In this document: positions 26,083 to 39,900 of the stretch, one piece after another
Position numbering within the stretch: the first letter of the stretch is position 1
How the letters are laid out: every line of letters begins with the position of its first letter
Assembly: GCA_009823395.1 (NCBI GenBank)
Contig: CM020505.1
Location: 8,182,129-8,246,128 of the forward strand
Source of the DNA: Thamnaconus septentrionalis
Lineage: Eukaryota; Chordata; Actinopteri; Tetraodontiformes; Monacanthidae
Reading direction: 5' to 3'
DNA: 64,000 nt
The notes under the pieces: generated by a model
The model's database searches: none
Told to the model about the DNA's origin: nothing
Seen by the model: only the letters and a program-made list of their open reading frames with translations
Position numbers and translations under genes: made by a program

Positions 26083-29000
26083 CTGCCAGCGCGGTGAGCT
26101 TGTTGATGGCTTCGTCAAACACTGGAGAGAAAAACAGAATAGCATGAAGTTGCAATGCTGCCCCCTACTGTCGCTCTGCAAATCGGTCATCATCTTGCGC
26201 CAGTGTTGGTCTCCTTGCGCGGACACGCTCAACACACAGTGACACAATACCCCTGTTGCAATTAAGAGATTTCCTCGATGTCTTTATTTTGTTTCATGGA
26301 ACTAATGGAAGGGAGGGTATAAAGAGGAGCTGTGCCTGTTTTCTAACCTTGACCTTCACGGGTCTGACTAAATTAAATGTGAGGATCTATAAACGCGAGG
26401 ATGAAAGATCTAATGAGACACCGCCGCGGCGCTCGGCTCCACCATCAGAATGATCGCGCAGGCTTAAGCATGGAGTAACACTGTGCCACTGTTGCACAAG
26501 TTTAGTCTCGCACAAACTTTTGCGGAATCATAAAAATTGATTTTCTGGGGGATTAAATACAGCCAGCAGGCGAAGGAGCTGCCGCAAAGCAGCAGGAGCT
26601 ATTTTTAAACAGGAGTTAGAGGTTACTGTGTTTGTTTGAAATGTATTGTATTAACCGCTTGAAGTGTTTACATAGGTGATTTATTTTAACCCATATGTTT
26701 CTGGTCTATGTATTTATTCTTTATTGCTCAGCTTCACCATTCATGAATTTACCTTTTCCAGAGATGTCGATTTGGCTCATATCCTTTCCTCTATCATCAC
26801 TGATAGTTGCTTTATAAATTCCTGCTGTCTTCAGTGAAAACTGAAGGAGAAAAAAAAGAGCACATCATTGACATTTATTTATTAATTCTCTGTTCACCCA
26901 CCAACTTTTACAGTGGCAAAGTCACTCAACATAGTGATGTATTTGCTGAATAAATGTTCCTGCTGGATGGTGCAATTACCAGTTTAATTGGCAGTTTACA
27001 AACTCCGGCTCCCAGGTCAGGCTTCACATCAGGGATGATCTCAGTGTCTTCTTTGTACCAGTGGAACTCGGACTCCTTCTTCAGGTTAGCAACCTGCAGC
27101 CGCAACATAAACACAGACTCAGTACCACGTTCGAAACAACATTTGATCCTCTCGTCTTTTTACAGCTTTCAATCAGCAGCAAGTCTAATTCTGAAGGCAG
27201 TGCAGCTTCCTGGGGGTCATTGATCTGTCTGGAGGTTTGCATGCGGTGCCCCTCATCTTCTCACCTGAAGGAAGCCGCAGCCATAAAACACCTGAGGTGT
27301 AACAGATCCATTAGAGATGTGCCGCCGTTTAAACTCGCCCAAATAAATTCAGTTCCAGCTCCACCGTACACAAAGTCGTCAGCGTTGCCATCGATTCTGC
27401 CCGGTTTATGACTCATTACCAGATGCAAATACAACGAGCCCGTGATGAGTGGAGTTCAGTTTCAGCTCATGTGACGGCTCATTAAGGCAGAGATCTCTTG
27501 CATCCGCATCCCCGCAAGTAACTCTCACCTCATCTAAGCGGGATGAGATATTTCCTCTTGCCATCACGAGATCTTTCGGCTTGCAGTTATTTTTAAAGTG
27601 AAATTGTGAGCAGGCGAAATAAAAGGAGCCGATACCTTCTGCGTGTAATCACTCTGTCTGGGCGTTGACGTGGTTCACTGCATTTGGTTGTGTTGTTGTT
27701 GTGCCTCCACATTGTTGAAGGAAAAAAACAACGAAACAAAACACTAATTTTGGATGAGCAGATGTCAACTTCAGATTGCCCTGAGGTTTTAATTTCATCC
27801 CGCCTGCTAACAAAGCCAAGGCGAGCTCAATAGAGAGTGATCCTGCCTGTTTTTTCAGTCTGTAAATTATTAAAATGCACAGCATTGTCACATCAGACCC
27901 CCAGAAGGCGGTTTGGCAGCTCTCAGCAGTCTGATTCTTCTGCCTTTTCAGATTTGAAATGCGCTGGCTAGTCAGTGGCTTTTGGCTGGGGCTTTACCTT
28001 GCAGACCAAGGTGACAGAGCAGTCGTCTCCAACATGAAGGGACAGGAACTCGCTGAAGTGGGGACCTGTGGTGAACAGAAAGATGGGGAGGATGTCCCAG
28101 GGAGCAAAAGCTTAAAATAAATTACTTGTGGACCTTGATGGTCTGAGCTCTATTAACTCCCATTGTGCCCTACTTCATTTAAAATTATCTCATGCACCTA
28201 CAGGAGCTCTAACTAAGTGTGGATATTATATTTGTTATGCAGCGAGCTTTCTAAGGTCCCATCTCCCTCCGCTGCTCCCCCTGGTCTTGCTAACTTATTT
28301 GTTTTCCAAGGCAGAAAAGTGGATTGTTGAGCTGGCTCCCAGGCAGAGTCCTAGACGGTTTCCCTGTTTCTTACCCTCCTTGACTCTGATGTATTCTCTC
28401 CTCTGGTAGTCCGCCTCAGCCAGCGCCGCTTTGAAAGCTGTGTGCACATACAGATAGACATAAACAGAGAGTAATTAAAAGATCAAAGCGTCTCCCGTTG
28501 CTGCGATAGATTCTGTCTTTGGATGAGCCTGGCTGAGGGTCCCCGGAATGAGAGCGGAATCACAATTCATGAAAAAAAATAAAGTGATGTTGCCCAGGGC
28601 TTCTTTCACGTGGTTCAGATATACGTCGTTCCAGGGTATTAAGCACTCGCTGGTACACATGTACACATAGCTAAACAGGTTGCTTTTAGGGATTCATGAC
28701 AAGTTCTCCCTCATAATTCCAATCTTGTCCAACTTACCATCCCCAATCAGCACCAGGGAGCTCTGCCCTTTGCCGCCTCCATCAGTGATCTGGCAAGTGT
28801 ATGTTCCTTCATTCTCCTCAGTGAAATGGTCCAGGATGAACTCGATGATGCCTGTAGAGACGTCATGACCCTTCTTGTTTGGCTGTAGAAAAACACACAA
28901 AAAATGGATCTGAATCACTGGGAAAATATTTTTTGTGTGTGTGTGATGTTGCTGCTTTTATTTTACTTGCTTTCAAGGCAAACTAAATTGTTTTGTTTTC

Positions 29001-32000
29001 TTTTAGCTTGAAGACATCCAGCAGGTGTGAGTGCGCCTCTTACATCCGCTCCAGAGAGCTCCTTGTCGTTGGCGAAGAATTTGTAGGTGACATTGGAGGA
29101 TATTTCTTCAGCTTGCAGCCAGAACTTCATCCTGCCTCTCTCCAGAATCTTATAGGCCAACTCTGATTTGAGTGGGATGACTGGCGAAGGGAAAGCAAAG
29201 TTTCAAAGACACATTGCATGTATTTACTCATAAGTTAAACACGCTGTTAGCCGGAGATGAGAGGAAGACAGAGGGCAAAAGAACAGAGGAACGTGAATGG
29301 AAGCTGGGCAGGTGATGCAAAAGCAGGTAACACTTTTTTTTTTTTTTTTATCAAATTAGAAAAAGACGGAAAAAACCTAAACGTGTTCCAAAGGAAGAAA
29401 GAAATGTGAAAGGTTCAAAGAAAAGTCAGAACAAAGCAAAATGACGGCGTGAAAGAGGAACTCTGAAAAAATAAAAATGAGCGTCTGGGAGAGATTAAAG
29501 AGTCGCAAAGGGGGGAATGTAAGAAGAGAGAGATTAAAATGGACAAAGAGATTATGAGCAATGAAAAGAGGCAGCCAGAGGAACCTACCTGGGTGTCTGA
29601 TGTCGTAGCTCAGCGCCAGCATCTTCGCCAACTCTGAAATGCACAAACACAACTTATCTGCCGTGTGCAGCAGCAGAAAATACACAGGCATCAAACATCA
29701 AAAAAATTAAAATGCCACATTGACATGTGACTCATAAGGCTTCAGTCGTTTGGCTTAATAGGACAAGTCAGATTTATTCAGCAACACTTGTGTAACATTA
29801 GAAAAGATAGAAACAGTCTCTGAAAAAAAAAATATACACACTCTACAGGGAAAAAGTGCAAGTGAGTATTTAATTTTTACATTTATTCAGGCACCATGAG
29901 TCTGAATACGAGTGAATGTTTGCCTCTACAATTACAAGAGGTGCTAAAAGGGTAGTTTTGTCAAGTGGAATTGATGCAAAGTGTGTATGCATATTTTGGG
30001 CCAATGGTTCACAGTTCCCAAAAGCCGAGGAAGGCCTGTAGCTTAGTTAGCTAAGAATCAATGCACTAAATCATGGCTGTTTTTTGTTTCCTGAAATCTA
30101 AATGACTAAATCTTCACAGATTAGGTGAGAAATATTGAATTACATGAAAATGGCAGGTTCAAATGCAGTTGCAGTCAATGCACATGTTACAGCAAAGTGG
30201 TGCCACAGCAAGGGATGTATGGTGGAAGGTGACGGCGAGTTTTGAGACTGTGACCTCAAACTGTGAAAGCATACGCGCTCCGCTGGCTTTCATCACCAGT
30301 GTAATGAAGCTGTTTGTTGCCGGCCTGCCAGCTTGATTGTTTTTAAAGCGCGGCCTCGCCGCTTTTATCTGTATCCCACGCAGCGCCTCAGTTCTTCGCC
30401 GCGCAGTTTCCCTTTGAATCTTTTTGCTTTTGATACTTAGAGATGTTCAAAATTTCATGGCCCAGGCAGGAGTAGAAAAAAACAAGTTCAAATCACTGTC
30501 TTAGCAGACGGGGAAAAAACAAATATTCCATCAAACCACATTTAATGAAAAGGGGAAATGACAGCAGGGCAACAGTTTGCATCACAGCATGATAGCATTG
30601 CTAGATAATCTTGTAGCTATCGGCAGAACACAACTGAGGCCATTGTGGAGAAATGTTACCATTAGTTTAGCTTTTCCTTTTTCAAAAAAAAAAAATAATA
30701 ATCATTCTCAAAGTTTGACTATTACTTGGAAGGCTGTGGGAATAACCCTACCTTCAGCAGAGATGTCGTAGCTGGAGGACACTCCCGCTGTGTTGGTGAC
30801 TGAGACAGAGTAGGCCCCAAAGTCCTCTTTGTCTGCGTGCTTGAAGATCATCTTAGAACTGTGATGCACAGACAGACAGAAGGATGATCCATACTCTAAC
30901 TCTGTGTGTGTGTCTTCAAAGTGAGGACCTTTAACTCTTTTATTAAATCTTTTTTTTTTTTTTTTTTTTAGCATTAGAATTGCTTGTCTTACACGTTGCC
31001 CTCGGTCCTGATCTCCCCCTTGGAGAAGTCTGTGATCTCCTTGTAGTTTCTCTTCCAGACAAAGTGCGAGCCCTCGTTCATTTGGCAGGATTCAAATGTC
31101 AGGACAATGTCACCTGACTTTTGGTCCACCGTGCAGGACACTTCTTGGGCTCCTTGAATCAAAGAATCAAAAGTGAGTCTTTTTAAGACTGGACCAAACC
31201 GTGCACTGTGTACTGTGTACTGTGCATTGTGTGCACCATGCATTGTGTGCTTTGTGATTTGACTTTACCCTCTACAGCCTTTGCACACATGGAGTCAGAG
31301 GCCATGGAAGCCATGCCCACTCCTGCAGCATTGGCTGCACGCACTCTAAATTCATAGCTAGCGTCCTCCTCCAGACCAGTCACCTAGGAGACAGACAGCT
31401 TCAGATGAGGTCTGATACTTTATCTCCTCTCAATGAGTTTAAAAAAAAAAAACAGCATTTTGAAAAAGAAATACCTGGCCTTGAAGAATGTTAAACTACA
31501 GGCGTCGTTCTTGCTAATGTCTGAAATCTATTGATCGGGGCTACCGAATGCAGCTTAGCATCCTGCTGCGACGTTCCGTGAAACAGAGAATTTAGGCAGT
31601 TTCTTTTTGCCGCGTGGCGAAAGTTTTACCACTAGGTGTCAGTATTACACAATTTAATATTAAACATGAGCCGTGCAGTCTGGCAGGGGAGTCTTAACTA
31701 TACCGGGTGTAGCATTTTATTTTGCTTAGGAATCGGATGCTTCATCTAAGAAAAAATAACAGCAGATGCCATCAATATTAGAGAGAAGTAAATGACTAAA
31801 AACAAACTGTGAATTGCGAATGCTGTGAAATTAAGCAAACAAATAAACAACAACAATTAACTTTTCAAAAGCTCCTTCACCTTGTAAAAACGGTGGCTGA
31901 CAGCCGTCTCGTTGGCTGTGATCCACTCAGAAGAGCCTGTTTTAGAGTACTCGACATGGTAGCCTGTGATTGGTCCAGAGCCGGTGTACACAGGCTTCTG

Positions 32001-33928
32001 CCACTCGACCACTATCGAGTCATTTCGCACTTCCGTGAGTGTCAGGTCGTAAGCAGGGCCTAGTGGAGGTATTGAATATGATAATGAATGATAACAAGTT
32101 TTCTGTCCGTGTTTGAAGCTTCTCAGTGAGTCGGTCGTGACTCGTGAGGTGGTCACACTCACCAGATTCGGGCATTGTCCAGACCTCGCAGGTGAAGTCA
32201 GCCGAGTGTTTAGAAGCCGGTCCGAGACCAGCCAGGTTGGCTGCGTACACCTTGAACTGGTATATCGCTCCCTCTGTCAGACCGTCCACCTGCCAGCCAG
32301 TTATTAACGTCAGCGCTTCATTCACTCATCTATTCATCGGTTGAAAAGGTGTCATTGTACCTTATAGAGTCTTTCTCCGACTGGTGGGACGTTGACCTCC
32401 CTCCACATGGTTGTCCCACTACGTCTCTTGTCCACGTAATATTCCTTGATCTTTGCGCCACCGGACTCAAGAGGCTTCTTCCAGTTCAGGATCATCGAGT
32501 GGCCGTCACAGCTCAGCATCGAGATGTCATAAGGGGCAGAGGGAGGGGCTAAGCGGAACACAATTAAAAGGAGAATGATCAAAATTGTCTTTGGGAAACA
32601 CTTCAGAACAGCTGCCAGGACTAATGTTGATTATCACTAAGAACCATGGGACTCACTGAGAGCAGCCAGGATGGAGATGGGTGCAGACTCCTGTGACTCG
32701 TCGCTCAGACCCAGCTCGTTGATGGCCTGGACACGAAACATGTAAGTCTCTCCTTTGGTCAGGCCACTGACCACAAACCTGCAGTCACATGCAAAAAACA
32801 CAACTCAGCCAACTTTCAAAAGAAAACACATTTCTGAGCACAGCAGGAAACTCTGTGTTGGATTTTGGTTATACTTGGAGTCCTTGTGGGGTTTGTGATT
32901 GGCCGAAGTCCAGGCTTTGGATCCTTTCACACACTGATCGATGTAGTAGCCAATCAGATTGTTGGGCTCTTTTGGCGGAGCCCACTGGATGAGGACAGAT
33001 GTGTCTGTTTCCCTGGTAGCAATCACCTGACCGGGAGCGGAGGGCACACCTGCAAACAGACCGACCTTTCATCCGGCTGTTGTTGGAAAAAAAATCAAAG
33101 AAAAGAAAAGGACGGAAACACACCTTTGAGTTCCTGTGTCTCGATGGGTCCAGTCGGCTCAGACGGCTCACTGCAGCCGTACATATTGGCAGACAGAACT
33201 CTGAACCTGTATTGTTTGCCCTCTGCCAGATCAAACACGGCGTAACGGGGAGATCGGATGGGGACCTGAGTGTTTACACGCTGCCATGCTCCGCTCTCCT
33301 CCAGGCACTGCGGAGAAGAAGAGAGGGGATACTGGCAGTTGTTGGAATTTTTGAGCATATTGTGCATCCCAGTAATTGTTTCGCCTAAATAAATCAGTTC
33401 ACACACAACTAGTCTAATTTACTGTACACAGCTGAAAAATGATCAAAAGACAGTCTATGCTCTCTGAGATTTAGGGTAAAAGCATCTCAAGGATTTAAGG
33501 TAAAACAAAACATGCATGATGAAGTCACAAAATGTAAAAGTATTTGTTACTATTCGTATTTAGTCATTCATATAACACTTATTCAAACCACTGTGGTCCA
33601 TTCATGCTCTAATTATTTTAATCCAGCCGAGACTGCACTGGATAGAGGTCCAGCCTGCATACAAACTGCAGCAGCCTTGCCGAGAGTCATGACTGATATT
33701 CAAATGCAAGAACAACATACGGCGCATTTCTACATCGGTAGTCTCGTGCATATCCAGCGCGATATGCACACCAGCGGCAGTGGCATTACCTTTTCCATGT
33801 AGTACCACATGGGAGCTCTGCTGAAGTAAGCAGGAGCTTTCCAGCTCAGAACAACGTAAGTCCTGTCTGTTTCTGAGGCATGAATTGCTGTCGGTGCAGC
33901 TGGAGGCTTTCCTTCATCTGCACAAGAG

Positions 33929-33977
<49 letters not shown>

Positions 33978-36928
33978 TTTACACTCAGATTAGAGAAATT
34001 GCAGGGTGGCACTGTCCACGGTGATAAATGCACCATGTCTTTTCACTCTCCAATTTAGAAATGTGCTCAGTTTAGCTCTCACCTTCCACTTCATCATGGT
34101 AAGACACAACTTTCAGCTTCCCTCCAAGTTTTTTGGCTGCAGAAAGAGTGAAAATGTGAAATAAAACAGTAAAGCAATAAATATTTGTGGCCAGTGATGA
34201 TGAATTGCAAGGTAAGCCACTTATAGCAACGAAAAATAACTATAACAAATAAACTCCAGCAAAAGAAATACTGAAATGTACAAGGCTGATCTTGTATGAA
34301 AACCTGCATAATATTATAACATAATATTATATTGATGATATTCAAGTCCAACCCACTGTGAAGCTTCTCAAACTCAGTGGGGTCCAGGGCAGCGATGGGG
34401 TCGGACATGCGTGAAGCTTTGCTGATTCCATGGGAGTTGACCGCTCTCACTCTAAAGTAGTAGGAGTGTCCTTCGAACAGCCCGGACACTGGGTATTTAC
34501 AGATCTTAATGGGGTGATCGTTGCACTGGGCCCAGTTCTCAGTTCCAACCTCACACCTATGAAAATTTACATTGAGACAAGGGAACAGAAAGAAAGGTTA
34601 AAGAGGGGAACAAAACACATCCAAAATCAGCAAAGTAGCAACATGTAGAAAATGGTTTTGGATTGACATAAAATCCCACAAGCCAGGTGTGTTGTAAACA
34701 TAAACCAGACAGAGTTAAGATTGAAGATCAATAGCGGGCAGAATTCTTTTGGCTTGTAGACATTGAAGCCTCTGCGATGACTTCCAGCAGTCAGCCTTAA
34801 TGTTGGTGAGTTAATCCATTGGTGGTGTTCATGTTCACTTTCTCCTACTTGTCCACAAAGTATCCCAGGATCGGTCCCTCTGTGGTGGTGTTCGGGGGTT
34901 TCCATGACACGATGACGTAGTCTCTGTTGGCATCGTGGATCTTGATGTCCATGGGAGCACCAGGTGCATTGGGGACCGGGGGAGGACCATCTACAGCAAA
35001 TAACAGAGTAATCACACTAATGATATTACTAATCACAACGTCTCTGCATGGATGGCAACATGGCAACATGGCCATGTGCAGCCAGGTGGCCTCACCTGAG
35101 ACGGAGACAAAGGCACTGTGCTCTGCAGTGCCTCCTTTGGTGACCATGCGCAGCATGTAGAGGCCTTCGTCATCCTTGTAGAGGTTGGGGAGTGTCAGGG
35201 TGGTGACCCCTCTGCCAGTTTCAATCTTCACCCACTTAGAATCAAAGAGGCGCGTGTCTGCAAATGGACGTGGGATCCCGCTGTCAGTGAGATCCTATAG
35301 ACCCAAATTGGCTCAGCCATACATGAATTATTGAATGAGGTTTGAGAGAAGACGATGGGTTTGGATATGCAAGATTAACTTATTAATGGGTAAGTTGTTA
35401 TCAAAGCGCGCCTTTGTAACACACGGCACCATTTGTGTTCGGTCTGCACACAGCCATTGAAACCGCTCAACCGATTGAGGCTTGTATAGGTACTTCAACT
35501 GTCAATAAAAGCGATAAAAGAACATCCATAACATATTGCAATTTTCCACCGCAGCGCCTCTGGCTGCATGTCAAGCAAAGTGGATGTAGTAGTCGAGGTG
35601 GCAGACTTTATATATTACTGGAGATTATGGTGCAATTAGTGGAGCAATTACCGTCTCGGTACCACTGCGCCTCAGGCTGCAGGTTGGCCAGGTTGGGGCT
35701 CAGAGTCATGGTGGCTTTCAGGGTGGCAGATCCTCCCTCAGAGGCAAAGATGGGTCCGAACTTGTCCACAAAAGTGATGTTGATTTTAGTGTATTCAATC
35801 TTGGGCAGCATGGCCGCTAAAGCAGCGGAGGGAAAGAAAGATAAACAAACAGGAACAAAGAGTTGTGCCTTTGGCTGGTTGTGAATGCATGTTGCTTCAT
35901 GCACTCTAACACATAGCTAGCCCGAATTGTATTTCCTCTGTTGTGGCAAAACTGTGCTTGCACCTTGTGCACATGTGTGTTGCTCACCTGTAAAAGGCAG
36001 CCATGCATAAGGGCAGGACTCCTCCTCCTGTCTGTACCCTGCACATCAAAGAGAGTTCTTTTGCTACAAATGTCACGACACATCACTTTTTGTGAGGGAG
36101 AGAGAATAAAAAAGGTTCAGCAACGTATTTTAAATCTTGGGCTGAGCCACCAATTGACTTAGTTTTCTTCACATGCGATTGACATGTAAGTGTGACTATA
36201 CAGAAGGTACACATCAGGTGGGTGATGAAGACTTACTCTTGACCAGGACAGCAGCCTGACTTGAGGCCTGGCCGTGGTTGTTAGTAGCCACGACAGTGTA
36301 CTGAGCAGTGTCATCAGTGGTGCATCTATTGAGGGGTTGGGGAAAAAAATGCAATTGAAAGCAGTGAATTACACACAGATTTGCAATTTTCAAAGGCAGC
36401 TGGTTGCATTTTTATCAAGAGACTTATTCAAACAGCCACATTTGCTGTTGCTAAATGCACCAGATTCTGTTTGAAGAGACGCTGCTTGCATGTGTTTCTT
36501 GAGCGCCACATGGCCAAAATACTGCTTAAACCCACGAACACGCAAACAAGCTGGAGCGAGCTTTGATTGGGAAAAGCAAGTTAAAACACTGTGCCAACAT
36601 TTTAACATGCATTTCTGTTCCAGGTGGATTCAAGAAGGGTTTTGGAGTGTTTGTGTTGGATTACATCAGCTGATTATCCTCTGGCTGATGTCGTGACAGC
36701 ACCAGTTACAGTTTCATCTCTCGAGCTGAGTAATTATTCCTGGTTGTACCTCAGCGTTTGCAATTTGGAGGTGTACAGGTCACAGGAGTTGTGTTTCATT
36801 CTGTCTGAGAGGGAAAATATCAACTATTTCCTTTGTCAGCTGAGGGAAGATTACTGAAACAGTGCTGGTGGAAGTGAGAGCAGGGAACTGTAGTATCAGC
36901 ATTTAAAGTTAACACTTAGCAACGTGTG

Positions 36929-36960
<32 letters not shown>

Positions 36961-39900
36961 TGTGCGTGTGCGTGCGTGTGTGTGTGCATGTGCGTGCGTG
37001 CGTGCATGTGCGAGTGTGCGTGCGTGTCCGTGTGTGTGTGTGTGTGTGCGTGTCTTTGTTACGATGTTCGTATCATGATAGTGAGTTTGAGGGGTGGATA
37101 AATTCTTCTTTCAACCCTTTATTTCCATAATCCCACCATGACGTGGCAATAAGCTGCTAGTTATTTGCAATTCATGAGCCATTTTAGGTTTCCTGAGCTA
37201 TTTTTAAAGTTTGGATACACTCACAAGTATTCCACTGCGGCAAGCCGCTTGGCCACCCAGCTCTGCATTTTTCAGTGTTCAAAGCATTTGCTTCTCCAAA
37301 GGAGGATTTTATTTTATTTTATTTTATTTTTCAGAGAGCCATGGCTGTGGCCTGAGCACTGTGTCAGTGGCAGGCAGCCGGAGCTAAAGGTGGCTGTGGC
37401 CAAGGAAAGAGTGATGACTTAAAGAATCCTAGAGTGTCACGTAACACTGGGGTCAGCAGCAGAACAGCTGAGCTTCCAGAGAGCTCACATAGTGTGTAGT
37501 CATGTGACTCTGACGATATTACTCAGAAACATTTGGCGATTGTAATGGAAGATATATTCACTTTTAATTGCCATTATTTTAAAGTGTGTTAGTTTCAGTC
37601 GCATGACAGTAGCAAAATGTTAATTGTAATCTGTTTATTGTGATATTTGTAGGAGGTTTTTACAGACCAATTCTTAAGAATCAATTCAGAACCCATTCTA
37701 TGTTTTGAGTTGTTGAGACATGATTTTAATACGCACTGGCAAGAATGACTTCCCCTCTTAGATTCTACATTCATGGCAATGTTTAGATACAAATAGAACT
37801 GCAGCCATCACGCATTGCATCGTTCATAAAACCGAAATTGTAAAAATTTGCGACATAACTGACCCTCAGATGTGAACAATGCCCCTTGATGTTCATGAAA
37901 ACCTTTGTTGCCATTAAATCTTTCAAACATCTTTTTAAGCAATAGAAAAACGCTTGGCATTGACTATCACCAAAAGTGAATGAAATAATATGAAATAAAA
38001 CATTCTGCATCATTTTGACTTGCTGACCTTGGAATCTCGAGAGAATGAACTCCGCCCTTCACATCAACCAGGTACCTCCCAGAAGACATGTCGAGCGTCA
38101 CATCGTCCTTGTACCTAAAACGCAGCACAGCAAGAGTTCAGCACTACGAGGGAATTCATCCATTCAGTCAGCATGAGTGTAAGATAATGAAGATCCAATG
38201 ACACTATTTACTATTATTACCAACCATTTCACGATAGGCAAGGGGAAGCCATCAACGGTGCAGAAGAGTTTGACAGAGGTGTTTTCATACACGGTGTGGG
38301 ACCTGAGTCTAACCAGGAAATGTGGACCCCTGACCATGGGACCCTCATACACATATTTTTCTGTTGCCTTCTTCTTCACCTAAACAGGAGAAGAGGAAAA
38401 ACAAAATTGCACTTTGAATGAAAACTTAAAATCACATTTGCATAAAATGTAAATGTACCTGCGTTTACATAAAGAGCTGCTCTAACCCTATGGGATTTTG
38501 GATGCATGATTAAAAAACTAATTGTACTCACCACTTCCTTCACTCGACAATAGGCGCATTGATCCTCCATCGCCGCAGTGCTGGAAAGGCAAAAAGTCAA
38601 TCAGATTCACTGGGCAGAAAAGACTAAACCCCCTGATGAGTATTCATATACATCTGTGATGTTAATTTAACATCAATCTACATACTCTCTTTCAGAAAAA
38701 GGTGCATTTTTTAAACAAATTTGAGGCACCATCTCCCTTATCTGCCCTTCTAAAAGTGGTAAAGTGACATACACAAAATTGTACAGTATTTCAGTTTTAA
38801 CTGTGAGTGACTCCCCTGTGATCTTAATCCCAGCCAAGCCACATAAACACACTGCTGCGCTCAGAGTCGAGGGGGAATCCTAATTGTCTCAAGTGACTGA
38901 CAGCAGAGAGTCAGCGCATTACTAACCGATTCCCTCAGAGGCTGCTGCTCTCTTCCAGGATTTCACTTTCCTGCTCTGCATCTGCTTGAATGCTTGCACT
39001 GCATTATGTCAAGTGTAATACACGGCTACATGGCACTATGAGTTCCAATAGCTGCTGAAAGACCTTGAAATGTGGTCGTATGTCATTCTCCACCTCAAAT
39101 GTCTCACAATAAATTAACTTCACCAATATTTTTGCATTGTTTACTGCTGTTGTTTTCTTCACTTTTTAGGCTGTGAGTGCTGAAAAACGTATTTCTGGAA
39201 TAGGCCCCTTGTGAGATCAGTAAGGACACTCACAAAACTTAAAAAACAGTCAAAAGCTATCTTAGCTCAGAGCTATACATGCTGGGGTTTTGTTTGTTTT
39301 GTTTTATATATATATATATACATATATATATGTTTTGTTCAGGTTTTTCATGTGAACACACGTGATTATTACCTCTCTAACAGTCCCTAAATCATTTTAT
39401 ACATACGCCTAAGAGATGACTAAACTAAGCATAATAAACCATTTGAGACCTGTAAGCCTAGGAACTGGCATCAGGCCTGTGTCCTGAAGAGCTGAAGCAG
39501 CATGAACAGAACACAGGCAGTGATGAAAAGCTCTACATCCCAGTCTTTCAGCGTCGCTGTCCACAAGCCTTTAGGCCTGTGGTTGTGACTTAGTGTTTGT
39601 TTGGCAAGTGGACACCACAAATTTTTTACACTGTTGATGGGATTTGCGGGTTTATCCAAAATGGCAAAACAGGCTAGTTTAAGTGTGCTGCTGTAGAAGA
39701 GATTAAGAACGAGAAGAGAAGAGAAGTGGATACTCCCTATGTGTCAACAAGGAAACTAGAAAGGTTTCTGGTTGTTTAGTTTGGACTTCTGGACAGGCTT
39801 CTCCTGGTCATTGAGTGAAGAGCAAATCCTTCTGCATGTTCAAGGTACATTACTCACTATAGTTTTGTACTCACCTGGGTTTAAAGCAAAAAAAAAAAAA

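Larger units (their letters stand above)
23931..31152 (-). other. myom2: myom2 exons 20-32: Ig3 to Ig6
   Basis: Exons are 31,152-30,993; 30,858-30,752; 29,633-29,589; 29,180-29,044; 28,882-28,738; 28,437-28,375; 28,065-27,998; 27,093-26,980; 26,840-26,753; 26,121-26,083; 25,067-24,962; 24,417-24,351; 24,027-23,931. Each Ig domain spans two or three exons. Short helical linkers have their own exons (29,633-29,589, [15 protein letters not shown]; 28,437-28,375, [16 protein letters not shown]; 26,121-26,083, [13 protein letters not shown]). This alternation of Ig domains with alpha-helical linkers is the elastic C-terminal half known from myomesin. Typical phrases are [31 protein letters not shown] and [14 protein letters not shown]. 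Confidence 0.9.
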
